A DNA stretch of 64,000 nt from Leptobrachium leishanense (lineage: Eukaryota; Chordata; Amphibia; Anura; Megophryidae), in NCBI GenBank assembly GCA_009667805.1, contig CM019071.1, positions 51,288,101-51,352,100 on the forward strand, read 5' to 3'. The translations under genes were made by a program, and so were the position numbers. Numbering within the stretch: the first letter of the stretch is position 1; each line of letters begins with the position of its first letter. Below are positions 1-12,129 of the stretch, piece after piece. The notes below the pieces were generated by a model. That model was not told the origin of the DNA. It searched no databases and saw nothing but the letters and a program-made list of their open reading frames with translations.

Positions 1-312
1 TCTCCCTCACTCCCTCTCTCTCCCTCGCTCTCTCTGTCTCTCCCTCACTCCCTCTCTCTCCCTCGCTCTCTGTCTCTCCTTCACTCCCTCTCTCTCCCTC
101 GCTCTCTCTGTCTCTCCCTCACTCCCTCTCTCTGTCCCTCGCTCTCTCTGTCTCTCCCTTGCTCTCTCTGTCTCTCCTTCACTCCCTCTCTCTGTCCCTC
201 GCTCTCTCTGTCTCTCCCTCGCTCTCTCTGTCTCTCCCTCGCTCTCTCTGTCTCTCCCTTGCTCTCTCTGTCTCTCCCTCACTCCCTCTCTCTCCCTCGC
301 TCTCTCTGTCTT
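1..312. repeat. CT-rich microsatellite
   Basis: Pure pyrimidine-biased simple repeat on the plus strand, built from blocks such as ctctctctgtctctccctc with small variations. It ends abruptly at about 312, where ordinary sequence starts. The long Arg/Glu-rich reading frame on the opposite strand is only the translation of the repeat. The array may continue to the left of the window. Confidence 0.95.
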
Positions 313-600
313 TGTTACATATGTGAATTACAATATGCAAATACAATTTAAATACTTTACATTTCTGGTTTTAAAATGTATTTCCGTGAGTTATTATTAT
401 CAGTCATCGCTCACGCCGCAGGCCCAAACTGTGTGCTAAGAATAACCAACGAAGAGACGCCCTGGGGCCCAGCACAGAGCGCACCTGCGTCGCTCAAATT
501 ATATGGACAGGGCCCGAAAAGTATGTATTTGCTGCATGGACCCCGGTCAGGATCTGCGGGGGGGGGGGGTGATACAATGTGCTCTGTACTGCGTTGAGCT
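313..600. other. unclassified sequence
   Basis: No gene, terminus or repeat recognised. A run of ten G at about 559-568 and a poly-T at 600 precede the CR1 fragment. Confidence 0.5.
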
Positions 601-945
601 TTTTTTTACCTACATTTATCTTTTGTTTAGGATAGCCTTACGCCTATCCCATTCCTGCTTAAATTCAATCACTGTTTTGGCCTCTACCACTTCTACTGGA
701 AGGCTGTTCCATGTATCCACCACCCTCTCAGTAAAATAATGCTTTCTGATGTTACTTTTAAACCTTTGCCCCTCTAATCTAAGACTATGTCCTCTTGTTT
801 TGCTACTTTATTTCCTTTTAAATATACTCCCTTCCTCTACCTTGTGGATTCCCTTTACGTATTTAAATGTTTCTATCATATCTCCTCTGTCTCGTCTTTT
901 TTCCAAGCTGTACATGTTAAGATCGTTAAGCCTCTAGTTAATCAT
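601..945 (-). mobile_element. CR1-type LINE fragment (3' part of RT ORF)
   Basis: The minus strand reads the end of a CR1-like reverse transcriptase ORF. It is colinear with the longer copy at 33354-33916, sharing the blocks that encode RHYFTERVVDTWNSLP-like and DMIETF-like sequence. The copy lacks the octameric tail seen in the other one and ends at about 945, where a TATC microsatellite begins. It is a dead fragment. Family assignment rests on the protein motif and on the octameric tail of the sister copy. Confidence 0.75.
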
Positions 946-1570
946 ATCTAATTATCTATCTATCTGCGTATATTAATCTATATTTATCTGTCTGTGTATA
1001 TCTGTCTTTATATCTTTTGTGACAGGGTGCTTGGGTTGGATAGCAGGATGTCTGGGAGAGTAATTGAGAGCAGGTATTTAGAATCCTGCATGGCCTCTAT
1101 CCTCTCTCACACACTTGTTGCTAATTAATCAATTAAGCAGCAGGTAAATTCCAAGGCTGCTGACTCCTTGAGGGAAGTGTTTTTAGTCAGGCTGCGCAAA
1201 GCAGGGCGGGGAGCAGTAACACTTTTAAAGAGATGCTGTGTTTTTCTTTCATTTATTAGATTATAGTTTCTAGATAGTTAGGATTGTTGTATTTATAGTA
1301 AGAGCTCTCATTGAGCTAGGCTTTGATTTGTAGTTGTTTTGTTTAAATCACCTGCAATTGTGAGTCAAGCCAAGTGTGGCGTATGTTTGTTTATGGAATA
1401 AACCTTTCATTTTGCACAACTTCAAGTCTACGGCTGTGTATACCCTAGAAGACTGTGTTGTTTGGCTCGAACCAAATATCCCGACTGGTTGCTATATCAC
1501 ACTATCTGCTGTATCATCTATCTATTTATCTATATATATATCTTTATCTATATCTGTGTACTTCTGTGAC
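946..1570. repeat. TATC/TCTA microsatellite split by a solo LTR
   Basis: Degenerate tatc/tcta repeat occupies 946-1017 and resumes at 1502-1565. The segment between them is a probable solo LTR, so the microsatellite was the insertion target. Confidence 0.7.
1018..1501 (+). mobile_element. probable solo LTR inside microsatellite
   Basis: The segment begins TGTGACAGGGTGC and ends TATATCACA (TG...CA), about 484 bp. An AATAAA signal lies near 1397, about 100 bp from the end, as expected for an LTR. Both flanks are tatc microsatellite, so a clean 5-bp target duplication cannot be proved; a 'tatct' occurs close to both ends. No second LTR or internal region is visible. It could be another element type with TG...CA ends. 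Confidence 0.5.
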
Positions 1571-2190
1571 TTTCTAGCTGGCACCCTGCCTAGGTACCTC
1601 CATCAGAGGGCTCCCTCGCTCCAGAATCTCCCAGGGAATGCAGTCTTGTTACAGGTATTGCATGGCACGGGGATCATCACCCACTAACTGGACGAGACTA
1701 GCACTGAGTGAGAAACAGCTCGGGTTACTTTGAACAGGGAAAGAGACAGCACATTAATACACCACACAATTTTGATAATCCTGTTAACAATAGAAAATGG
1801 GTTTGACCCAGACACCTTGGCACCTCCATTACCAGCCTTTCTAACAGACATCTGCGTGTCCCATAGATTGTCCGTTTTCGGGGTGAGCGCGAGGGAGTGG
1901 CCGCAATCCCGGGCTACCATTTAATAGCTTGGGCCTCCATGGTGTCACAGTCCGAAAAGCGCCCAGATCCGTGGCGGGGACTAGAGTGACAGTGTGTGGA
2001 AGTTACCCCAGGCGAACCCATGGAGTTTGTTTTTATTTTTTTCGGATCAACAGCAGAAACTGATGTGTGAAAGGCTTAACCTGATGGACACATCTTTATA
2101 CAGGTTTATAACCATGAAACTATGTACCTAAGTGTCTTATTTTTGTATAATGTGCACTTGGCATCACCCAGATATTCACATAAAATATTT
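1571..2190. other. unclassified sequence
   Basis: No coding region or repeat family recognised. Short open frames lack any family motif. Confidence 0.5.
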
Positions 2191-2250
2191 CTCTCGCATT
2201 CTTACCGGAATATTATTTAGCAATAATAGATTATGTGGGTTAGTTAATGA

Positions 2251-3267
2251 AAACTCAATCAAAAGTCAGTGACTGTTTATCTGGCATCTCCTCCTGGATG
2301 GCCTCCCACCACCTAAAGATCAACATGTCAAAGACTGAGCTCCTACTTATTCCTCCCTCTAATGCCTCCCCACCTCCTGGCTTCTCTATCACGGTGGAGG
2401 GTATCACCATCTCCCATCAAACCAAGTTCGCTGTCTTGGAGTTACACTGGACTCTGCTCTTTCCTTCATCCCCCACATCAAGTCTCTTTCCTCCTCCTGC
2501 CGATACCAACTGCGTAATATTTCCAGAATTCGGCCATTTCTTACCGCTGTCACCACAAAACAACTCATACACGCCCTGGTAATCTCCCGACTCGACTATT
2601 GCAATAATCTCTTATCTGGCCTCCCTCTGTCCCGCCTCTCCCCCCTACAATCCATCCTGAACGCCTCCGCCAGGCTAATTCACCTCACCCGCCGCTCTGT
2701 CTCTGCGCTCCCCTCTACGAGTCCCTTCACTGGCTCCCCATCCACTGCAGAATTAAGTTCAAAATCCTTATCCTTACCTACAAAACCCTCACTAACTCAG
2801 CTCCCCACTACCTGTCCTCACTAATCACCAAATACACCCCAGCCCGCTCCCTAAGGTCAAACAGTGACCTGCGCCTAGCTTCTCCCTGCATCACCTCTTC
2901 CATGATAGACTGCAGGATTTCTCACGCGCAGCCCCCACTCTCTGGAACGCTCTCCCTCGTACTGTCAGACTTTCCCCTAACTTCTCTTCCTTCAAACGCT
3001 CCCTTAAAACGTTCCTATTTAGGGAAGCCTACCACCCAACTCACTGACACAACCATCAATCACTCTCACCTTACAGTCCTCTCCTCCTGTTTCCAACCCC
3101 AACCCTCCTAGATTGTGAGTTCCTACGGGAATAGGGCCTCATCTCCTCCTGTACTGTTTGTCAAATGTTGTTCAATGTATTGTAACCCTGTCTATACTGT
3201 GCTTATTGTACAGCGCTGCGGAATATGCTGGCGCTTTATAAATAAAGAATAATAATAATAATAATGA
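2251..3267 (+). mobile_element. L2-type LINE, 3' end
   Basis: The plus strand encodes the end of an L2-type reverse transcriptase, with SSWMASHHLKINMSKTELL near the start, followed by frameshifted but recognisable downstream blocks. The 3' end is diagnostic for L2: gcgctttataaataaag followed by (aat)n at 3233-3265. The copy is strongly 5'-truncated and contains several frame breaks. The sequence taatga occurs at both edges (2245-2250 and 3262-3267), and the sister repeat carries one taatga at 49891-49896. This fixes the insertion boundaries. Confidence 0.88.
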
Positions 3268-3489
3268 TAGCTCATGCATCCTCCAATGACATCTCTGAGG
3301 CTGCCACTTTAGTGATGCAAGTCCAACACAACCACCTCTCTGCCAAAAAACTGCCCGTTGCCCAAGAGTTAATTATTAGAGCTTCAGTGTTAGAATATTA
3401 AGATAATTATATTGGGAATATACACTGAAAACTTTCTATGTGAAAATAGGATTAACACAAGTTAATCTGCCGAGAATTTAGCATGAAAT

Positions 3490-3947
3490 AATGCCTGGCC
3501 AAAAACAATTCACACACTGTAATAGGTGGTTGTTGCGCCTTTTGCGGTGATTGTGGCACACATTCTCTGCCGCATCATGTGGCTAAGTTCATGCAATGTC
3601 ACAGCATTTATTGGCATCCATACTCACATTAATTTGTGGCCAAGATCTTGTATTGATGATGGGAGAGTCGCAGCACTGCGAAAAGTCTTCTCCAGCACAT
3701 TATCCCAAAGATTCTCAATGGGATTAAGGTATGGACTGTGCGGTGGCCAATCCATGTGTGAAAATGATGTCTCATGCTCCCTCAACCACTCTTGCACAAT
3801 TTGAGCCCAATGAATCCTGGCATTGCCATCTTGGAATATGCCCGCTGTGCCATCAGGGGGGGAAAAATACATTGATGGAAAAACCTGCTCATTCAGTATA
3901 TTCAGGGAGTCACATGACCTCATTTTATGCCAAAACATATTAATCAC
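3490..3947 (-). pseudogene. Tc1-like transposase, C-terminal part
   Basis: The minus-strand frame contains the second catalytic Asp in [13 protein letters not shown] and the final Glu in [11 protein letters not shown] of the DDE domain of Tc1/mariner transposases. By my count 37 residues separate them, so the spacing is DD37E rather than DD34E. One stop codon after GHKLM interrupts the frame; beyond it the typical tail of the family (INAVTLHEL, then RQRMCATITAKG) is still readable down to about 3520. The N-terminal DNA-binding half and the first Asp are absent, so the copy is dead. Confidence 0.82.
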
Positions 3948-3960
3948 TGCAGTAATTATA

Positions 3961-4515
3961 CAGTGGGGGACTCCAACCTACCCTTTCACTACTGAGTTAA
4001 AGATAACTCGGGTCTTCAAAGGCTCCATCAGGTGTCCAGTATTGAGATTTCTCGATCTGCATATGAGCAGTACAACAGCAAATTAGTTTGTTGCAATCAT
4101 ATTTCATTTTCTCTTTGGCTCCAGAAGGTGCCCCCAAAGTTTTAGCCCTGTGGACATGATGCCCAAGGTGCTAAAACTGTTTAAAATTTACTGATTGAAT
4201 GTCCTTATCAGACTTTCATCAGCCGACACTTAAAGCCATAGTCTTGCAGTTCTACTTACAATCACTCCTTTTGGCCAGCAGTAATTGTCTAATGGAAGGC
4301 TTGCTCCTATTGGCTGATTTACACCCGGGGGGGGGCTTATCATTTTTTAACTTCAATTTTTAAACCTTATGGACACTGCGCTCTGTTGTCTCGTCTTGCA
4401 GAAAGCAGAAAAATATAGAGACCAAAATGGTAGTGAAGAGACGCTCTACTCATCCTGACCTCTTTATTGTTTTAATGTGGTCGGGATGTGAGGAGTGCCA
4501 CCCCTTCTCCCCACA
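3961..4515. other. unclassified, with a block shared with 48.9-49.0 kb
   Basis: About 4085-4170 is an inverted copy of sequence at about 48915-49000 (the gtgcccccaaagttttagccc block), which lies inside a TTAA-flanked MITE. This stretch probably holds a decayed MITE of that family; a ccctttcactact terminus-like motif sits at about 3980. No gene seen. Confidence 0.5.
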
Positions 4516-4755
4516 TTTACAGCAACACCTTGTATCTGTATGTGCCGCATAATGCCTGTGTATGGCAATTACAGCAACACCTTGTATCTGTATGTGCTGC
4601 ATAATGCATGTGTATGGCAATTACAGCAACACCTTGTATCTGTATGTGCTGCATAATGCCTGTGTATGGCAACTACAGCAACACCTTGTATCTGTATGTG
4701 CTGCATAATGCCTGTGTATGGCATTTACAGCAACACCTTGTATCTGTATGTGCAG
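4516..4755. repeat. 52-bp minisatellite, about 5 copies
   Basis: Tandem units of 52 bp, with agcaacacc starting at about 4519, 4571, 4623, 4675 and 4727, vary by a few bases only. The same unit occurs in opposite orientation at 14426-14691 inside a TTAA element. The array ends cleanly in tgtatgtgcagggg. Confidence 0.92.
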
Positions 4756-5260
4756 GGGCACAGAGCGAGAGTAGTTGTTATAACAAAACCGGGTCAACAA
4801 CGTTTAGGCACTTGTACTGCTCTACTGTATATGGTGAGAATTGGCGCACACCAATAGCAACAGGAAGCAAACAGAACAGGCAGGGAGTACACACAGAGAA
4901 TAGTCAAATGGCAGGCAAAACCGGCAACAGATCGGGTCCTCAGAACAAGCAGGGTCAGTAACAAGTATACAAACTGATTTGGTAAGCTAGCGATGCAGGA
5001 ATGAAACTCCACGGCAAGGCAAGGTGTACAGCGCGCGCTCCTGATTTAAAGGTCCCGGCGGCTCTGCGTTATCATGCCGCGCCCTTCTCCTGATCACTCA
5101 CAGCTGCGCCGGGTGTATTATATTACAGTTTAATAATGCAGCATATGAATCCTCACACTGCCGGGCTGCACCTCTACAGTCTGATGCTAGCTTTAATGAG
5201 AAGATATGCTATTAGTGTAGCGGGGAAGCCGGCTGCGCATTTTGCATCACTAACTAAAGA
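4756..5260. other. unclassified sequence
   Basis: No gene or known repeat recognised; moderately GC-rich with CpG around 5020-5110. Confidence 0.45.
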
Positions 5261-5299
5261 GACTGGAGTTTTGCTTGTTGTGTTAAGCTCAAGTAACTA

Positions 5300-5720
5300 T
5301 GAAATTGTGAGTTGCGGTCGCTGGGGACGGTTGGGTAAGCGAGTGGCGGATTGTTGTCCGCATAGTCATTATCTGGGTCTAGGATAGACGGATAGTGAGT
5401 CGCATAGCCCTGCGTCTTTCGCTGCATGCGCGTAGTGTTCAGGGGAACTGGTGGCAGCGTAACTAATAGAATAAGAAAGTGGACACAGGAATTGTGGGAC
5501 ACGTAGTCACTACCCAATTCAAGAGAAGATTGGTACTGCGTTGCAATCCTGGGACCACTTTATTGTGCTCTACGTGCCTGTTGCGAGAGAAAGTGTGCGG
5601 GGACGGATAGGTAAGCGAGTGCGCAGGGATTGTTGTCCACGCAGTCATTATCTGGGTCTAGGATAGACAAATAGTGAGCGGCTTAACCCGGCATCTTTCG
5701 CAGCAACATGCGTAGTTGCC
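5300..5720. repeat. degenerate tandem duplication, period about 274 bp
   Basis: The block around ggtaagcgagtg ... cattatctgggtctagg at about 5324-5450 is repeated at about 5598-5720 with small insertions. Two copies are visible. Element family unknown. Confidence 0.7.
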
Positions 5721-6350
5721 TTGACAGGAGGCTGCGCTTGTTTGTGGATCCAGGAATCAGGTGAGTATTAGAAAGAAAAAAAAAAAGAAGTTTTATTTTA
5801 TGTTCCAGGGGACATTTAAAGATGTCCTTGGATTTTATTTTTTTAAAAATGTGACACCTTAACTTAGCCTGGTGGTCAGTGGGGGCTCCCTGGATCCTGG
5901 TTGTGGGGGAGGTCTTCCATGGCTCCCTCCCTGCGCCACCTCTCTGCCACATGCACCCAGCCAGCCAGCCCGCACAGTCGCAGCTCTGTCATCCTGCAGC
6001 CGTGTGCTCCTGAAGGGATCCTTGGGAGGCCCCGGGGGGCTGCCCTCTACACTGCCTGATTAGAGGGCCTCGTCTGCCTGATGTTTTAGCAACAATAATG
6101 TTTTATCCCATAGGCATCAATGTTAAAAATATCCCGTTTTAATTCAATATCTAATAAACCATTGCTTATAATATTCTGCAGTAAAAAGTCTCTTTAATTT
6201 TCGATTTTTTAGGATTTTTTAAGCATTTTTAAAAAAAAACATTTTTTTTCGAACTTTCGGCTAACGTCCCAAAAAGTTCGATGTTCGAGAAGATTTCGAA
6301 CAGTGTTCGAATCACCCTCATGTTCAAATCGAACCGACCGCCCATCCCTA
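5721..6350. mobile_element. composite of MITE core and hAT-like terminus
   Basis: The stretch 6105-6240 matches the core shared by the GGGTTATTCAGAGAG MITEs elsewhere in the window (ggcatcaatgttaaaa, then aatatctaataaacc). The end at 6340-6350 reads cccatcccta, the inverse of the TAGGGATG-type hAT terminus. Both elements are truncated and no target duplication was found. Confidence 0.5.
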
Positions 6351-7560
6351 CTCTACTCCACCCAGCCAGACATTAATTGCTATCTACACAACACACTTTT
6401 CTAACAAATGTTTTGTGAAATACTTTTTTCGTTAAAAAGTGCTTGTTAGTGAAAGGGTTAAGCAAAATGTTTCTCCACAGGCAGCCATTGGAACTTTAGG
6501 AGATTTTTAAAACTTTCTTGACCTGTTAATAAAACCACGCTGAGAAATTCCTGCATGTGTATTAACCAATATGTGTGCGGCAATGTGAGGTCAAAAATAT
6601 AAAACAAATGTTATATTTGTGGACAAATAATTATATTTATTATTATTTCTCTTGGTTTCATTAGTTTACAGCCATTCAAATTAAACATGGAAATTTATTT
6701 CACGGAGATAATTTCAGTGTAACTGGCAGATAATTTATGCGATGCTCACTGGAATTAAACACATAATATCATTAACATAATATGTAACTACTTGTGCGTT
6801 ACAATTAAAAACATGTTTAAAAACATGTTGTAAATCAAATGATAAAACAAGTTATAAATCACATTATAAATCAGATTACAAAACATATTACAAAAAACAA
6901 GCTTCTTTTTTTTTTCTTTGTTTGATGTAATTACATGCAAAAAGGAAAAATAAAGTTAGTTTTTTTATGTCCTGTTTCCATTTTGTGGATTTTTTCCCAT
7001 GATGCAACATTTGCCAAAATCTGTGCAAAAGTTTTACTTTGTGGTTGTGATTTATCCAATCTACATTATTTAATAGTTAATGAGGTGGAGGAGGGACTGT
7101 TTAGATAAGGTAGCAAGGGTGTATTGGGTTCTCCAGGCTACCTGAGTTAAGTGCTGGCAGCTGAATGAGATAAGACGGGGCGCTTAAAAGACTTCTAATC
7201 TACCCCTTGGCGATGTCCTTTGACTACACCCCACACAGTACAATGAGTCGGTGACTGACCCATTCACGCCATTCTATGGCCAAAGCCACATATTTAGGAG
7301 CAAGTGTTGTAAAGATACAGGAAGGGAGGTAGTTTACAACACAATATATCACACAGTAGATGCACCATTAGGTGCAAACAAAACCCATTTGCAAACATTT
7401 GTAATGCAGGATTAGTGTGTCTCGTCTGGAGAATTGGATTTTCTCTGTGATCTTTTACTGCTGCCTCCCTTTATTACAGTAAAGAAGCTGCAAGGAGCAG
7501 TCCCCACCCACAAGGTAACAAAAATTACAAACTTTACTGCTACATTCCAGCAAATCTCCA
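6351..7560. other. AT-rich unclassified sequence
   Basis: No gene recognised. A motif gtgaaagggttaa at 6448-6460 looks like one inverted end of a TTAACCCTTTCAC MITE; no partner end was found. Confidence 0.4.
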
Positions 7561-8225
7561 TAAGCAGGAGAGATCACCTTTTTATTATCTGTCTGTAGCA
7601 CATTTACTGCATCTGACACAAAGGCCATTTCTACCTATATGTAGATAATGCAGACCCCCTGCGACATTATGTAAGATGAGTGACACCATCTGGAGTTTAC
7701 AACCTTTTAGCCGAACAAGATTTCTGTAATGGATAAACTAATACATGAAAAATTAAAAACGAGCAAACGTGCAATATTTACATTTTTTATCTATCTAATA
7801 AAAACAGTTCCATTGCGAAATTTATATTTTACCCTGTATTTAAATTGTTACCATCACAACCCATGTTTCAAGTAATACCAGTAATAAATACTCTGCAAAT
7901 AAATAAATAAGTAAATGTTGTGATAAGAATATTTTCAACAAAAAGCAATGGTAGTGAAGAGGTTAAACACTAAGGGCTGCATTTCATAGTCGGAGCCTTG
8001 ATAAGTAAGCGTTAGCGCCAGGATAAGTATGTTTGGTGCATGTTACATTCCTGACATCCCCCCATTTTACAATCCTGACATTACCCTCCTGTAGTATGCT
8101 GTTAATGCAGACCCCGTGTGACATTGTGCGAGATAAGAGACACCACCTGGAACTCAGAATCCTTCATTCCAGCAATATTTCTGTAATGGATAAACTAAAA
8201 CATGAAAAAATTAAAACTGAAGTAA
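7561..8225. repeat. copy of the 11.9-15.1 kb TTAA element, right part, with internal duplication
   Basis: The 7575-7975 block aligns with 14745-15100 (attatctgtctg, then acatttactg, then gacacaaaggccattt) and ends in the same ggtagtgaag...ttaaacactaaggg junction at 7950-7975. A 120-bp part (about 7645-7765) is repeated at about 8105-8222. This is a decayed relative of the element at 11917-15088. Confidence 0.7.
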
Positions 8226-9199
8226 AAGGTAAAAGGGGTTAAAGGTCATCGGGACCTAATCTAACTATTTAAGGGGAAGGGAGGGAACTCTAATTTTCAA
8301 AGCCTATCCTTTAAAAAACGTTTTCAGTCGGTATCTAAATACTCGATTCACAGAATCTGATAAATGCGACCCTTGTGAAGTCTTATAAACCGAAGTTATT
8401 AGGTGCAATCAGCAAATTAAAATGTGTTTGCTTTTTGAGTGAATGAATAACATTATGACTTCCTGTGCGGTTACTGTCTGAAAGCGCACCGGCTTGTGCC
8501 ACCATTGGATTTTTAAATGTAGGGTTTCACTTATGTTCAAGGATATCTATCACTGTGTAACAAAGAATGTTCCCAAGCCTATCATTTTGAGACGACATGA
8601 TGAAATGTCCGTATTGTGTTAGATATCCTGGATTCCTTTCCATAAACTTTATAGATAAACAACCACAATAACTAAATTATAAATCATAGTGGTCATATAA
8701 AAAAGTCCCTGATGTTGCAACTATGGTGACTCTGACATGATTGCTTTGATTCAACACCGGCAGGACTAGTTGATGCAAACAATGGCAAGCAAAGCTGGAC
8801 AATTTCACCACTCTTATTGTTCCATAAAATGAGTAAACTATAGCTATTCTTCACTCCTGGATGTTCTATCGTTGGCTGCAAAATCAGTGCATATACCTCG
8901 GTTATTTTTAAGTAATGATTGATCTCCATGAAAACAACTTCAACTGAAACACGAGTGCAGAGGACTATGGTGGAAAAAGGATAAACTACAGAGGATTCTA
9001 TCAATGATTCATGTGGCCCAACAAGTGGACAACCATAAAAGAGTCCCTATACTGATAGGACGGTCCTTAAGATGGCCAGATGTGATCTACAAGGAAACCA
9101 CTAGACAATAACATCACCAATACCAGTGCCAGGTTTGGTAAACTAAAGTTCAGTATAAATATATCACTGAATTGGAAGGGCTAACCAATAACAGTACAT
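8226..9199. other. unclassified sequence
   Basis: No gene or repeat family recognised. Confidence 0.4.
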
Positions 9200-9300
9200 A
9201 GTGCAGGAGAAGTGGGGTCGCGCCTATTCCCCGATGGGGCGGCTGCAACCACCAAATGCATCCAGCCCAACAACATGTGTAAAACATAACAAAGAAAAAA
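9200..9300. repeat. 100-bp dispersed direct repeat, copy 1
   Basis: The block from gtgcaggagaagtgggg to acataacaaagaa recurs almost identically at about 9620-9720, same orientation. Function unknown; may be a fragment of an LTR element. Confidence 0.8.
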
Positions 9301-9619
9301 ATGTCATCTGCGCTTACTCCAATTATACCATGTGAAACTAAACACAATTAGAGGTTTGGTTTCTTATCAATGGCCATTATAAGACTAAGCTCGCCCACCA
9401 GCGTCAAGGCACCTCTATAAGGGCGAGTCCTATCCAAAATGAAACCACAGGCTGCTGCATAGCAAACCATACCTGCTCTTGCTGCTTGTCAAACATGAGG
9501 TAGACTGGTGAGCCTTTATATAAGCTCCCCCAGAAACAAAATCCACTTTGGGATCAAAAACAAAGACTCAGAGCAGAATCTTGCTGCAGGGATGACCTGG
9601 CTGGAAGTACATTGAAACA

Positions 9620-9720
9620 TACATAGTGCAGGAGGGGTGGGGTCGCGCCTATTCCCGATGGGCCAGCTGCAACCACCAAATGCATCCAGCCCAACAACAT
9701 GTGTAAAACATAACAAAGAA
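9620..9720. repeat. 100-bp dispersed direct repeat, copy 2
   Basis: Second copy of the 9200-9300 block; it differs by a few substitutions and a one-base gap in the cccgatggg part. The region between the copies (9301-9619) shows no gene. Confidence 0.8.
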
Positions 9721-10149
9721 TAACCAATAACAGTGCCAATATAAGAGCCAGGTTAGGTACACTAGAGATCAGTACAGAAAGGTCAACCAATAACCAAAGA
9801 AAACAGAGAAGGGCAAGGAAAGGGATACAAGGAAATTTCGATAAGGCAAGGAACCAAACAAAACGCATACGACTCGTTGCAGAGAATCCAGAAACTGAAA
9901 CCATGACAGGGCACCAGGGAATGACTCTGAACATTTTTTAAATGCACACCGCAGCCGTATTTGGCTGCCGCAGCGCATGTGCGTGGCCCGGAAAAGGCTG
10001 AGTAGCAGAGAACAGAGATCGCCGGACCTCTCCTCGGCTGACAGTGGAAGGTAGACAATCGCACATGTATAATGTGTGGTCGCTTCTGCCCGGCGCCCAA
10101 TAGTGCCACACTGTACTCCACCGGTCATGCCAAATACAGTGGAAAGAAT
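9721..10149. other. unclassified, CpG-rich end
   Basis: No gene recognised. The 9950-10130 part is GC- and CpG-rich and could be the end of an old LTR. Confidence 0.35.
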
Positions 10150-10870
10150 GGTGGAATTTCCAGACGACTATGATGGACAGAACGGTAAAACTAGAGAGGA
10201 CTATATTGGAATCTAAAGAATGGCAAAAATTACAGAGGACTACAGGGAAAAAAGCAATGAAAACTATGGTGGAAAGAACTGAGAAAACCAGAGAGAACTA
10301 TGGTGGAAAGAACAGTGAAATCGACAGAGGACTTCAGAGGAATGGATGGAGAAAACTACAGAGAACTATGATGAAAAGAGAGGACTATGAGGAAACAGAG
10401 GACTATGGCGAAAAGAACGATGAAAGCTACAGAGGGCTAGGTGGAAAGAAAGGTGACAATTAGAAAGGTGTACTGGCTGGGTGGAGTAGAGGTAACATCA
10501 CCACTCTGCATGGACAGAGCCTGTGGAGCCATGGGTTTGATCCCAGCGAGCAACCTCTCCAGTAAGTGTCCTTGGGCAAGACACCCAACAGTACATACTC
10601 TCACCACCCAGGACATACTTGAAAACGAGAGAAATCTCAATGTATCCTTACTGGTAAAATCCTTTCTCAAAAAAAATTACAAAGGACAATGGTGGAAAGA
10701 ACCATGAGATCAACAGAGGATTAGGGTGGAAATGATGGTAGAAACTACAGAGGACTATGGTGGAAAGAATGTTGAAAACTATGTAGGACTATATTGGAAA
10801 GAACAGTGACATCTACAGAGGACCCTAGTGGAAAGAATGGTGAAAACTAAAGCTACAAAGGACTATGATG
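10150..10870. repeat. degenerate minisatellite interrupted by a SINE
   Basis: Imperfect units of roughly 33-36 bp of the form gaggactatggtggaaagaa...gaaaactaca run from 10150 to 10470 and resume at 10672-10870. The interruption is a SINE, so the array is older than the SINE. Confidence 0.8.
10475..10671 (+). mobile_element. tRNA-derived SINE with LINE-like tail, copy 1
   Basis: Starts ggctgggtggagtagagg and carries a B-box-like ggtttgatcccag, as in tRNA-derived SINEs. A central gtgtccttgggcaagacac module follows. The 3' part (cccaggacatacttgaaaa to ctggtaaaat) matches the 3' end of the LINE at 23.4 kb. About 197 bp. Transcribed, if at all, by RNA polymerase III from its internal promoter. 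Confidence 0.82.
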
Positions 10871-11916
10871 GAAGTTCACTTCACATGAATACACGGTGGC
10901 TTAACTTTACTTGAATTACCTCTTACTTAAATATTATGACTATGATGTTGAATTTTTTTTAAGTTTTAAAAAAAGACCTAATTTTAAAAAACTGGTAACA
11001 GATGTAACTTGAAGCATGGACTGCCATCGTCATTCTTCTCAAAATAATAGCATTCAAAAACACCTTTTCGTCTGCGCCCGTGTCTTTAGTTAACAATATA
11101 TATGAGATAATTATTTCTCACACATGCAATACTCATTGAGTAATACGGTCACGTTAAGGATCCGATTTTTGATAGTCATTAAATTATGAGTACAACTGCA
11201 TTGAGATACTTTTCCGTTACACATTCCACCAGTTCTGATTCACGATCGAAGGTTTACCTCTGTCACATGGGTGAGCTAGAAATGTATGACTTGACCCTTG
11301 GCATTTTGTGGGCTGTCCAAACCAGTGAAACCACTATTTAGCATCACATAATAAAATATTTCTGTTTATGTTACCTATAATCTCGGTGCACTGCTTCTAC
11401 ATCTCTGGATCGGCTTCTTATCTTTGGTGATCTTTTGATATGGCCGGTGTAACTATGGATTTCGTGAAAAAGAGTATCCTACTTCTTCTTTTATCCATAA
11501 CAGGTGGGTTTGGATTTTTGGCCTTATGGAATAAGAGCTAAAAATGATGGTAGGATTTAATAGAGACTGGAAAAACAATCTTGGTCCAAAAAGCTTTGAT
11601 TCCAAAAAATAAAAAATTGTGGTAGCACCATGCAGTTTTAATGAATTAAAGATCCAAAGATAAGTCGAATTTTGGAAATCTCTTCTTGAGCAAAGTGTCT
11701 GGATGTCCCACATGAGAAGGACAAATGCAGGTATCTTTTTTCGAATTTTTTGTGAAAAGAATGAATGTGACGTAATTTAAAAATTATATTAAGATTGATT
11801 CCTAATACTATCAAAACATTAAAGCATAAATATAATGATTGTATGGTGTTTTAGATTTTAGAATACTAAAAGTTAATTTAGTTGTGTATAAGACAACATT
11901 GAAATTGAATACATTG
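10871..11916. other. AT-rich unclassified sequence
   Basis: No gene, RNA or repeat family recognised on either strand. Confidence 0.4.
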
Positions 11917-12129
11917 TTAACCCTTTCACTACCAAAATTGACTTCTCGATTTTGCATTGTAATACATTGAAAAAAATGCGTTAGCATATCAGTACCCGAT
12001 TTTCACACATATCTAAAGCAGGGTTAGTGTGCCCTCTGTGGAAAGACAAAATTAATTGTCTTATATCTCACTCCAGTCACCCCTGAGAGATAAAGCAAGC
12101 TGCAAACAGAAGCCCCCTTCCTCACTGTA

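Larger units (their letters stand above)
2191..3960 (-). mobile_element. Tc1/mariner-related repeat, interrupted by an L2 LINE
   Basis: The 2191-2250 and 3268-3960 parts form one older repeat. The same sequence is found without interruption at 49840-50300. Its coding end (minus strand, 3490-3947) is the C-terminal third of a Tc1-like transposase, and a cagtgtgtgaattg stretch near 3520 could be a terminus. The unit was already a repeat when the LINE landed in it, because the second copy preserves the empty site. Confidence 0.7.

Noticed and set aside
7..282. Arg/Glu-rich minus-strand frame
   Set aside because: Translation of a CT microsatellite.
4200..4225. ctgatgaaa on the minus strand as another hammerhead core
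   Set aside because: No stem II followed by GAAA and no GTC with a closing stem I nearby.
4516..4755. 52-bp repeats as possible CRISPR or origin iterons
   Set aside because: No spacers, no cas or rep genes; a eukaryotic minisatellite.
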